Part shown: in pieces, positions 1-6,678 of the stretch
How the letters are laid out: each line of letters starts with the position of its first letter
Numbering within the stretch: position 1 is the stretch's first letter
NCBI GenBank assembly: GCA_903925075.1
Contig: CAIYDQ010000023.1
Location: forward strand, 1-35,220
Reading direction: 5' to 3'
From: an uncultured Geobacter sp.
GTDB taxonomy: Bacteria > Desulfobacterota > Desulfuromonadia > Geobacterales > Geobacteraceae
Length of the DNA: 35,220 nucleotides
Made by a program: the position numbers and the translations under genes
The notes under the pieces: generated by a model
The model's database searches: none
Seen by the model: the letters and a program-made list of their open reading frames with translations, nothing else
What the model was told of the DNA's origin: nothing

Positions 1-304
1 CTTCCGGATTGGAAATTGCCACCGACGCTCCGCAGATTGCATCTGCCGGTTAGAAGTTGCCACCGACGCTCCGCAGATTGCAACTTCCGCTTGGGAATTG
101 CCACCGACGCTCCGCGGATTGCAACTTCCGCTTGGGAATTGCCACCGACGCTCCGCGGATTGCAACTTCCGGATTGGAAATTGCCACCGACGCTCCGCAG
201 ATTGCATCTGCCGGTTAGAAGTTGCCACCGACGCTCCGCAGATTGCAACTTCCGCTTGGGAATTGCCACCGACGCTCCGCGGATCGCAACTTCCGTTTGG
301 GACT
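1..304. repeat. 41-bp tandem repeat (seven full units)
   Basis: Seven head-to-tail units start at about 16, 57, 98, 139, 181, 222 and 263, with a partial unit before 16 and a decayed one at 304. Each begins TTGCCACCGACGCTCCGC. The second half comes in variants, so units 1-2 match units 5-6 better than their neighbours, which points to a higher-order duplication. The period is 41 (once 42), not a multiple of three, so this is not a protein repeat. There are no unique spacers, so it is not a CRISPR array. The array continues beyond the left edge of the window. Confidence 0.9.
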
Positions 305-452
305 TGCCGATGAGCCATGCATATTGGGATTCATTGGGGTTGTTGATGAAGACATTAGCGTTGAAAGGCTTGTAGCGAGCTAACCGGGTCAGAGAGGTGC
401 TGGCCTCGGACGGGGTGGCTTCCAAGCAGCCAAGATGCGCGGGAGAATACAA

Positions 453-484
453 GATAGCCCCACCGGGAAACCGGCGGGGCTATC
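453..484. terminator. Hairpin, terminator-like
   Basis: GATAGCCCC pairs with GGGGCTATC, with CCGG/CCGG inside and a GAAA loop. It has the same design as the hairpins at 4986-5015 and 19176-19206, but no T-run follows. No clear gene ends just before it, so it may be a relic. Confidence 0.45.
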
Positions 485-594
485 GACGTGCGAGATTGAT
501 GAGTGCACCCCGGATGATTTTCTTTAGTGCAGCAGGTCAAAGTCGCCCGAGCGCTGCAATCTCGCAAGGATCGGGCCGATCTTCAACGATGACA

Positions 595-635
595 GCCCCC
601 TCCCCCTTGATGGGGGAGGGTTGGGGAGAGGGTGG
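595..635. repeat. Dispersed C/G-rich repeat, family A copy 1
   Basis: CCCTCCCCC pairs with GGGGGAGGG around TTGAT, followed by TTGGGGAGAGGG. Relatives lie at 8501-8526 and 21445-21470 (reverse orientation), and a more distant one at 11505-11548. It is a REP-like intergenic element with no transposase in the window. Confidence 0.7.
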
Positions 636-1085
636 TAAGCCCGCAGAAAGCCACGTCTTTCCCCATAAGGGAGGGGAGCTTGCCGCAAAATCCCAACCGG
701 GCAACGCTGGATTTAGTGTTGAATTAAATTCATCAAAGCCTTACTATCCATCCCACCGATAACGGTCCCCGGACAAGAACACTCGATGCAGAGGACGGTG
801 GAGGAAGACGTTGGGGGCAGAAAGCAGGTCGAAGAAGCTGGCTGAAGGGCGATCGAACTTACCGACGTGTTGCGGTGAAAGAGTTTTTATCTGGCTGGGA
901 GAAGATGGAAATGAGCCTCATCCGATTAATCAGTGGGTTAGGGGCGGTATCTGCGGCCCGTCGAGAGCTGAGTGCGTCGAGGGGAAAAGGTTACAACAGA
1001 TAATGGCTGGCATTTGCAGTGAATTGCTGGGGAATTAACTTGTAATCAAATGGGCATCCCTTTGTCCTCCCCATGACCCGAGGCA

Positions 1086-1160
1086 GAAGCCGTATGCGGT
1101 AGTGCCGCATGTACGGATTTGCACGGGGGGTACTGGGTAACCGGTATCCCTACCGTTAAC
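1086..1160 (+). mobile_element. Group II intron 3' end (domains V and VI), decayed intron
   Basis: From 1086 the sequence has the domain V form: an AGC triad, CCGTA pairing with TACGG, a two-base bulge, and TGCGG pairing with CCGCA. Domain VI follows: ACGG pairs with CCGT and encloses a 10-bp stem (GGGGTACTGG with CCGGTATCCC) capped by a GTAA tetraloop. An unpaired A at 1152 lies eight bases before AAC at 1160. That fits the branch-point adenosine and the AY 3' splice end known for group II introns. The domain V loop (TAGTG) is not GNRA, and no intron-encoded protein is nearby, so this is probably an inactive remnant. Confidence 0.65.
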
Positions 1161-1227
1161 TGGATACTGGACATTTCTTAGGCAAACTATCTGCATGTCC
1201 TATGTCCAGGCCTGACCCTCCAGACTC

Positions 1228-1353
1228 CGACCCTTCGGATCGGCCACAGACGCGACCCTTCGGATCTGCCACAGACGCGACCCTTCGGATCGGCCACGAC
1301 CCTTCGGATCGGCCACGACCCTTCGGATCGGCCACGACCCTTCGGATCGGCCA
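1228..1353. repeat. 19-bp tandem repeat (six units)
   Basis: Six copies of CGACCCTTCGGATCGGCCA start at 1228, 1253, 1278, 1297, 1316 and 1335. The first two gaps hold a CAGACG spacer, and the second copy has one substitution. The array is unrelated in sequence to the 41-bp array. It sits between the intron remnant and the first probable gene. Confidence 0.9.
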
Positions 1354-1537
1354 GCAGGAGAAGGATAAGCACGGCGTGTCCGGATCGGCACTACTGGGAG
1401 GATTGTCGGGCTGCATGGCTGGAACAATCGGAAAAACTAACGTTAAAGGACGCATTGCGGTCAAGGATGCTTGTAACCCTGCGCCACTTATCCATAAAAA
1501 ACACGGAGCTTTGCCAGTTCAACAAAGGAACAAGGTA

Positions 1538-1735
1538 ATGAAACCAATGAAGAAACCGTCGATGGAACTATACAATTCTCAAGCAGAAGCCGCGGCGAAC
1601 GAAGGCTCAATTGACGGCATAGACGGCAGCATCTATGACTCCCTCGAAGAGGCCGAATCCTACTTCCCTGAGGGAGGGGTTTTCGCTTTTAAAGATGAAG
1701 AGGGGATCAGAGTGGCTTGGATACTGAAGTCTTGA
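1538..1735 (+). CDS. Small hypothetical protein (65 aa)
   Basis: I do not recognise the family. The start at 1538 follows AAAGGAACAAGG. A longer reading through the 19-bp repeat would give a low-complexity N-terminus and was not chosen. The protein is acidic, with the segment YDSLEEAESYFPEGGVFAF followed by a basic-hydrophobic end (IRVAWILKS). ATGs at 1547 and 1562 are alternative starts. It ends about 95 nt before the Abi-alpha gene, so co-transcription is possible. Confidence 0.5.
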   Translation: MKPMKKPSMELYNSQAEAAANEGSIDGIDGSIYDSLEEAESYFPEGGVFAFKDEEGIRVAWILKS

Positions 1736-1829
1736 TGGAAATGGAAGACGACACTGAGCTGCCCGTTTATCTGGAACCTGAAGAGACCAGGAGCAAGGCG
1801 AGGAGCCGGCGCCCGAGGATCGAGTACAT

Positions 1830-2582
1830 ATGGATGAAAAGGATCTTATCGAAGTAGCGAAAGGGCTGGGCATTGGGACATTGCTCCCCACAGTTTATGC
1901 CGACCTCCTCTCACCCGCAGCAAGAGAATTGGGTGAGGGTATTGCGACAATCGCGAAAGCAGTCAAAATCGCTCTTGCTCCTGTTGAGGCAACCGTATGG
2001 GGATATGAAAGAATTAGAGCATGGCTTTGTATCCGCGTAACCGGCCTTTTAGCGGAAAGGCAGGCCAAAGAGATTCGTACACCTCCGCTATCGATAGCCG
2101 GGCCATTAGTAATTCAGATGCTTTTCACCTCAGATGAGCCAGATCTTAGGGAAATGTATGCCAAGCTGCTCGCTACCTCAATGGATTGCACGACTTCGGA
2201 TGATGCGCATCCCTCATTTGTGACCATAATCCAGCAACTCACGCCGGATGAGACCAGAATCCTACATCATATTTCTTCCCTGAATGAAGAGTGGCCCTGC
2301 TGGAATGGCGATCAGGAGAGTTATGAGCTTCAGTCGGCAATGCGCCAGATGTGTGCACAGGCACAGGTCACAGACCCAGTCAAAGCAGATATTTATGTAG
2401 AAAATCTTCTTCGCCTCCGGATTTTCAGGCATGTAACCAGCTCTGAGGCCGAATATTGGGACGCTCGGGATAATCGTTACGGGGACTACGGAGCCAGTGT
2501 GTCAACCCATCACTCCGAGTTTATTGAAGTCACATCCTACGGCAAAGCATTTTTAGCAGCCTGCGTTATGGTGACCGGGTAA
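1830..2582 (+). CDS. Abi-alpha family protein (DUF4393)
   Basis: This 250-residue protein resembles the Abi-alpha/DUF4393 family, named for a proposed link to abortive infection. A short N-terminal acidic segment is followed by a hydrophobic, alanine-rich region (about 10-60), which may associate with membrane. Residues about 85-150 hold the family-like core: PPLSIAGPLV, then DLREMYAKLLATSMD, then HPSFVTIIQQLTPDE. The C-terminal third is likely a winged-helix-like alpha/beta region. The gene lies 11 nt before a 67-codon gene preceded by AAAGGAGAA, so the two are probably one unit. The molecular activity of the family is not established. A phage-defence role is inference from family naming. 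Confidence 0.6.
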   Translation: MDEKDLIEVAKGLGIGTLLPTVYADLLSPAARELGEGIATIAKAVKIALAPVEATVWGYERIRAWLCIRVTGLLAERQAKEIRTPPLSIAGPLVIQMLFTSDEPDLREMYAKLLATSMDCTTSDDAHPSFVTIIQQLTPDETRILHHISSLNEEWPCWNGDQESYELQSAMRQMCAQAQVTDPVKADIYVENLLRLRIFRHVTSSEAEYWDARDNRYGDYGASVSTHHSEFIEVTSYGKAFLAACVMVTG

Positions 2583-2593
2583 AGGAGAACTAC

Positions 2594-2797
2594 ATGGCAA
2601 GTCAAAGGATGATCACGGTTTTATTTGATGAACTGGAGCAGGAATGCCTAAACACTGTGAAGTATATTGAGGCACTGAAGGTGGCCCGACTTTCAAAGAA
2701 TCAAAAAGAGGATATTTTAGGGGAGTTATCTGCTGCTATTACGCATCTACGAATCCAAACGGAACAGTTTGATAAACATTTTGATGAACTAACCTGA
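2594..2797 (+). CDS. Small hypothetical protein (67 aa), partner of the Abi-alpha gene
   Basis: I do not recognise this family. The start is set by AAAGGAG seven bases upstream. The protein is helical throughout, with heptad-like spacing (FDELEQECLNTVKYIEALK), and is probably a short coiled coil. It lies 11 nt after the DUF4393 gene. A damaged copy of its first 20 codons and ribosome-binding region occurs at 4540-4607, so the gene or its leader has been duplicated locally. Partnership with the upstream gene is inferred from spacing only. Confidence 0.6.
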   Translation: MASQRMITVLFDELEQECLNTVKYIEALKVARLSKNQKEDILGELSAAITHLRIQTEQFDKHFDELT

Positions 2798-2984
2798 AGT
2801 TAGGGGTTACCCGATCCATGACGGGATCCGGGCATTCGTATGTTGGAGTAGTGAGCGATGTGGGCGTAGTGAGCAATGGGCTTAGAAGGTTTGAAATTCC
2901 AGCAACCTCCCCCCATCACCATCAACTGGAGACTTTGAAATTCTGCCCCCATGCACTTCCGCGCGGCAGGAATAGGAGGAGATA

Positions 2985-3818
2985 ATGGAGTTCATACCGG
3001 CAGGAGAAATTGTCGATAATGTGCAAATCAGGACGGTGACCATTTCGTCCGACCCCAACCTGCCGGACGGCGAATATGCTTTCGTGGACATGTATTGCAC
3101 CGACGATGCCTGCGATTGCAGGAAGACAATGGTAGCCGTGATGCATAACGGCGCTCAAGTAGCAACGGTCGACTTCGGGTGGGAAACGGATGCCTACTAC
3201 CAAAAATGGATGGGAGGCGAAGCCGCTGGCATGCCGAAGATGTCGGGCGCTTCGATTGCCATGTGCTCGAAGGCGAACCTGCGGGAAGGGGTTCTCATTC
3301 TCTTCAATCACCTGCTCAACGAGCAGTGGATCGGAAAATTCAAGGAACATTACCGACTGGTGAAGGCGAAGCGCGCCGGAAAACAGAAGGAAAATTTAAC
3401 TATCGTGAGTGCTCTCAAATTTACCGACCAATATCAAGACCTGTTGCAGAACATCGAAACCGCGATCATTCACGTACACCGACACATACCTCTTCTGGAC
3501 TATGATGTGATGGAAGCGCTGGAATATCTCATCGATACCTACAAGCACATATCCCAAGGCAGAGAGCCGAAGGCTCCGCGCTTAAACCAGAAAACCGGAC
3601 AGTTATATACCGATATTATGGAGGTTTGTTGTTGGAGGATGGGGACCGAGGCCGTTTCGCCGGAATTGGGGGAACTGCCGGAAAACGTCACCATTTACTC
3701 GGCGGCGGATATTGTCGCCTGCCTGAAGCGGATTCTGAAGTCGGTGAAAAAATGGAACAAGGGGTACGGGCGCACCGGGTATCTGACCTTCATAGGCAAG
3801 TTTTCAGGGAAGGGCTGA
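2985..3818 (+). CDS. Hypothetical protein with N-terminal Cys cluster (277 aa)
   Basis: I do not recognise this protein. A strong AGGAGG lies eight bases before the ATG. The first 100 residues look like a beta-rich domain with a CTDDACDC cluster at about 38-45 that could bind a metal. Residues about 130-270 are helical and rich in aromatic and charged residues (IHVHRHIPLLDYDVMEALEY). There is no signal peptide or membrane segment, so it is probably cytoplasmic. The next gene starts 17 nt downstream, so the two may be co-transcribed. Codon use is less GC-rich than in the catabolic island. Confidence 0.6.
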   Translation: MEFIPAGEIVDNVQIRTVTISSDPNLPDGEYAFVDMYCTDDACDCRKTMVAVMHNGAQVATVDFGWETDAYYQKWMGGEAAGMPKMSGASIAMCSKANLREGVLILFNHLLNEQWIGKFKEHYRLVKAKRAGKQKENLTIVSALKFTDQYQDLLQNIETAIIHVHRHIPLLDYDVMEALEYLIDTYKHISQGREPKAPRLNQKTGQLYTDIMEVCCWRMGTEAVSPELGELPENVTIYSAADIVACLKRILKSVKKWNKGYGRTGYLTFIGKFSGKG

Positions 3819-3835
3819 AGGGGGTAGGGGCAGCC

Positions 3836-4507
3836 ATGACAACAATCGATAAATCGGGGAGTGCTACCAAGGCTGTACGGTCTCGCTGGCCGGCACTGTT
3901 CGCGCTGCTGGCGCTTGGATGTCTGTACGCGGCATTGCCCTCATCCTTGCTTCTGGGCGGTTCGCGTTGGCTCCTTTTGCTGATTATATCGGTGCTCATC
4001 GTGCCTATGGTCGTCACGCATTACCAAGGCGCTCACACCACCAACCAGGTCTTGGGTTATGTCTTGAATGGAGTGGTGACCGCAGCCATGGTCATTTCGC
4101 TGTCCTTGCTGATCATAGCCTTGCCCTCGCATCTGGAAAAACCACAAGAGCTGTTGAAGTCTGCTGCGGCCCTTTGGCTATCCAACATCCTCGTTTTCGC
4201 CTCATGGTATTGGAGGCTTGATGCCGGCGGGCCGCACAAACGTGCGCAGCGTGCAGAACACGCAAGTGGAGCTTTTCTTTTCCCCCAGATGACGATGGCG
4301 CCGGAAAGTAAACATGCGGCGGGCTTCCAAGAGTGGTCGCCCAATTTCGTGGATTACCTTTTCCTCGCCTTTAATACCTCGACAGCCTTTTCCCCGACGG
4401 ATGTTCCCGTCCTGTCACGTTGGGCGAAGGTCTTGATGATGCTGCAGTCGATCATTTCCTTGTTGGTTATTGCTCTACTTGCGGCACGGGCGGTCAATAT
4501 CCTGTAG
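3836..4507 (+). CDS. Integral membrane protein, DUF1345-like
   Basis: The start at 3836 is chosen over earlier frames that overlap the previous gene; GGGGTAGGGG lies upstream. The 223-residue product has about five or six hydrophobic segments: 21-40, 45-63, 73-100, 112-128 and 200-221. Near the C-terminus, DYLFLAFNTSTAFSPTDV followed by a basic residue and a last helix ending in ARAVNIL resembles DUF1345 proteins, where this region is pore-like. Its function is unknown; a channel-like role is inference. A damaged gene copy follows at 4551. Confidence 0.55.
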   Translation: MTTIDKSGSATKAVRSRWPALFALLALGCLYAALPSSLLLGGSRWLLLLIISVLIVPMVVTHYQGAHTTNQVLGYVLNGVVTAAMVISLSLLIIALPSHLEKPQELLKSAAALWLSNILVFASWYWRLDAGGPHKRAQRAEHASGAFLFPQMTMAPESKHAAGFQEWSPNFVDYLFLAFNTSTAFSPTDVPVLSRWAKVLMMLQSIISLLVIALLAARAVNIL

Positions 4508-4550
4508 TGTCTGCAGCGTGCCTTGAAACGGATCGGATAACGGTGACTAC

Positions 4551-4607
4551 ATGACGAGCCAAAGGATCATCACGGTTTTATTTGATGAACCGAGCAGCAA
4601 TGCCTAA
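4551..4607 (+). pseudogene. Truncated second copy of the 67-aa gene
   Basis: From about 4540 the sequence repeats the leader and first codons of the gene at 2594 (GACTACATG, then the codons for ITVLFDE). A short deletion then shifts the frame (GAACCGAGCAGCAATGCC) to a stop after 18 codons. Similarity stops near 4606, directly before the DUF1499 gene, so the copy was cut there by a deletion or recombination. Confidence 0.75.
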
Positions 4608-4621
4608 AAAATCGAAAGCCC

Positions 4622-4984
4622 GTGAGGTTTACTTTGCCACTTGTACTTCCTGCCTGCCCGGCATCGCCCAACTGTGTCTCTAGCCAAGCTACCGGCAGCC
4701 ACTACATCGAGCCCTTCAGGATCACTGGTGAACCCCATGACGCTTTCGAGAGACTTCGCCATCTCCTCTCCCGGCGTCCAAAAACCACCTTGATTGCGGC
4801 GGACGATTCCACCATCAGGGTCGAATTTCGCACCGCGCTTGGATTCGTCGATGACGGGCTGTTCCTGCTGGATGCCGAAAATAGCCTCATCCACGTGCGC
4901 TCCGCCGCCCGTCTCGGGTACTGGGATTTGGGCATGAACCGCCGACGGATGGAGGAGATCAGGTTATCCTTTGAGGTGAAATAA
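4622..4984 (+). CDS. DUF1499 family protein, possibly 5'-truncated
   Basis: The CPASPNCVSS segment at residues 12-21 and the following hydrophobic/charged pattern match DUF1499 proteins, which carry a CP.SPNCVSS-type motif near the N-terminus. Members usually have a longer export or lipoprotein signal; here only about ten residues precede the motif and the start would be GTG with no clear ribosome-binding site. The damaged gene copy ends just upstream, so the original 5' end may have been lost in the same event. A strong terminator follows two bases after the stop. Function is unknown. Confidence 0.6.
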   Translation: MRFTLPLVLPACPASPNCVSSQATGSHYIEPFRITGEPHDAFERLRHLLSRRPKTTLIAADDSTIRVEFRTALGFVDDGLFLLDAENSLIHVRSAARLGYWDLGMNRRRMEEIRLSFEVK

Positions 4985-4985
4985 G

Positions 4986-5015
4986 AAAGCCCCACCGGGA
5001 AACGGTGGGGCTTTT
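4986..5015. terminator. Intrinsic terminator, bidirectional
   Basis: AAAGCCCCACCG pairs with CGGTGGGGCTTT around a short loop, flanked by A-rich and T-rich ends. It serves the plus-strand DUF1499 gene and probably also the minus-strand catabolic operon that ends at 5052. Confidence 0.9.
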
Positions 5016-5051
5016 GCTGTTCTTATTGCGGGCAATGCGGGGAGTTCGCCG

Positions 5052-6548
5052 TTAACCCAGGCCGAATTGGATCCCCTGGCTCAGCGGCAGCTCGCTCGAA
5101 TAGTTGATGGTGTTGGTGGCCCGGCGCATGTACCCCTTCCAGGAATCGGAGCCGGATTCGCGCCCGCCGCCGGTCTCCTTCTCGCCGCCGAAGGCGCCGC
5201 CGATCTCGGCGCCCGAGGGGCCGATGTTGACGTTGGCGATGCCGCAGTCGGAACCAAGCGAGGAGAGGAAGGTCTCGGTCTCGCGCAGGTCGTTGGAAAA
5301 GATGCAGGAGGAAAGTCCCTGCGGCACGCCGTTTTGCAGGGCTATGGCTTCCGGCAAGGTCTCATACTCAAGCACGTAGAGTATGGGCGCGAAGGTCTCG
5401 GCTTTGACCATCTCGGTCTGCGCCGGCATCTCCACGATGGCCGGCCTTACATAGAAGGCGTCGGGGTAGCGATCCTGCAGCAGACGCTCGCCGCCGTGGA
5501 CTTTTCCTCCCTGCGCTCGGGCGCGCTCCAGCGCCGCGGCCATGGCCCGGTAGGCGGGGGCGTCGATCAGGGGGCCGATCAGGGTCCCCGGCTCCAGCGG
5601 ATCGCCGATGGCGACGGTGTCGTAGGCCGTGCGCAGGCGCGGCAGCAGCGCCGCCACGACGCTCTTGTGGACGATCAGGCGGCGCAGCGAGGTGCAGCGC
5701 TGTCCGCAGGTTCCCACCGCCGAAAAGACGATGGCGCGCACCGCCATCTCCAGGTCGGCCGAGGGGGCGACGATCATGGCGTTGTTGCCGCCCAGTTCCA
5801 GGATGCTGCGGCCGAACTTCTCCGCGACCTTCATGCCGACTGCGCGCCCCATCTGGGTCGAACCGGTCGCCGAGATCACGGGGACGGCCGGGCTTGCCAC
5901 CAGCGCCTCCCCGAGTTCGCGTCCGCCGATTACCAACTGCGCGAGTCCCTCGGGAGCCCGGCCGAAACGGGCGGCGGCGCGCCGAAAGATTTGCATGCAG
6001 GCGAGGGCGGTCAAGGGGGTCTTTTCCGACGGCTTCCAGATCACCGGATTGCCGCAGACCAGGGCCAGCGCCGCGTTCCACGCCCAGACGGCGGCGGGAA
6101 AGTTGAAGGCGGAGATGACGCCGCAGGCGCCGATCGGGTGCCAGGTTTCCATCATGCGGTGGCCGGGGCGCTCCGAGGCGATGGTCAATCCAAAGAGCTG
6201 ACGGGAAAGACCCACCGCCAGGTCGCAGATGTCGATCATCTCCTGCACCTCGCCCAGCCCTTCCTGATAGATCTTTCCCACTTCCAGCGAGATCAGGCGG
6301 CCCAGATCCGGCTTGGCCGCGCGCAGTTCTTCGCCGAGCAGACGCACCAGTTCGCCGCGCACCGGCGCCGGCACGGCCCGCCAGTGGTCGAAGGCGACGT
6401 CGGCCTGGGCGATCATCCCCTCCAACTGCGCCGGGCTGTGCTCGTCAAGGGTGGCAAGCAGCGAGCCGTCGATCGGAGTTATGGCCGCGAGGGTGCCGCC
6501 GGGGCTGCTTTTCAAGTCGAAACGCTGTAGGAGTTCGCTGTTGTTCAT
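5052..6548 (-). CDS. Aldehyde dehydrogenase, ALDH7 (antiquitin/aminoadipate-semialdehyde) type
   Basis: This NAD(P)-dependent aldehyde dehydrogenase has 498 residues from the ATG at 6548, which follows AAGGAGC. Key residues are visible: Asn149 in SAFNFP, Lys172 in WKPSEK, Glu251 in LELGGNNA and the catalytic Cys285 in CGQRCTS. The GQRCTSLRRL form and the C-terminal [20 protein letters not shown] are typical of ALDH7, whose members oxidise alpha-aminoadipate semialdehyde and similar omega-semialdehydes to acids. It is the last gene of the minus-strand run, before a terminator. A clear paralogue is the first gene (13189-14721). An earlier in-frame codon would start in the repeat at 6585-6664 and was rejected. 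Confidence 0.9.
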   Translation of the reverse strand: MNNSELLQRFDLKSSPGGTLAAITPIDGSLLATLDEHSPAQLEGMIAQADVAFDHWRAVPAPVRGELVRLLGEELRAAKPDLGRLISLEVGKIYQEGLGEVQEMIDICDLAVGLSRQLFGLTIASERPGHRMMETWHPIGACGVISAFNFPAAVWAWNAALALVCGNPVIWKPSEKTPLTALACMQIFRRAAARFGRAPEGLAQLVIGGRELGEALVASPAVPVISATGSTQMGRAVGMKVAEKFGRSILELGGNNAMIVAPSADLEMAVRAIVFSAVGTCGQRCTSLRRLIVHKSVVAALLPRLRTAYDTVAIGDPLEPGTLIGPLIDAPAYRAMAAALERARAQGGKVHGGERLLQDRYPDAFYVRPAIVEMPAQTEMVKAETFAPILYVLEYETLPEAIALQNGVPQGLSSCIFSNDLRETETFLSSLGSDCGIANVNIGPSGAEIGGAFGGEKETGGGRESGSDSWKGYMRRATNTINYSSELPLSQGIQFGLG

Positions 6549-6584
6549 TTCCGTGCTCCTTTTAACCAAATCAAGCAGTTTATT

Positions 6585-6664
6585 GCCACAAAAAGGCACA
6601 AAATACACAAAAAATAAATCTATATCTTCGATTCCATTTTGCGCCTTTTGTGCATTTTTGTGGC
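6585..6664. repeat. Imperfect inverted repeat between operon genes
   Basis: GCCACAAAAAGGCACAAAA and its near reverse complement (TTTTGTGCATTTTTGTGGC) flank an A/T-rich centre. The element fills the gap between the ThDP-enzyme gene and the last ALDH7 gene and would form a long hairpin in the operon transcript. Confidence 0.75.
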
Positions 6665-6678
6665 CAAATGCTTTTTTC

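Larger units (their letters stand above)
376..1085. other. Gene-poor stretch without a supported CDS
   Basis: Open frames here lack ribosome-binding sites, recognisable domains and consistent codon use. Recognisable items are a hairpin at 453-484, a C/G-rich dispersed repeat at 595-635, and group II intron domain V-VI beginning at 1086. The 100-250 nt before domain V probably belong to the decayed intron, but I could not place a 5' end and saw no maturase motifs. Confidence 0.5.

Noticed and set aside
1-304. CRISPR array
   Set aside because: The repeats are contiguous with no unique spacers, and no cas genes are present.
811-1038. 75-codon frame before the intron tail as a maturase fragment
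   Set aside because: It has no ribosome-binding site and no X or HNH domain motifs. More likely it is decayed intron RNA sequence.
5067-6530. Long open frame opposite the last ALDH7 gene
   Set aside because: It is antisense to a gene with full ALDH7 motifs. The composition (Gly, Arg, His rich) is typical of shadow frames in GC-rich DNA. Similar shadows opposite the ThDP, aminotransferase, aminomutase, ftsH and chemoreceptor genes were dropped for the same reason.
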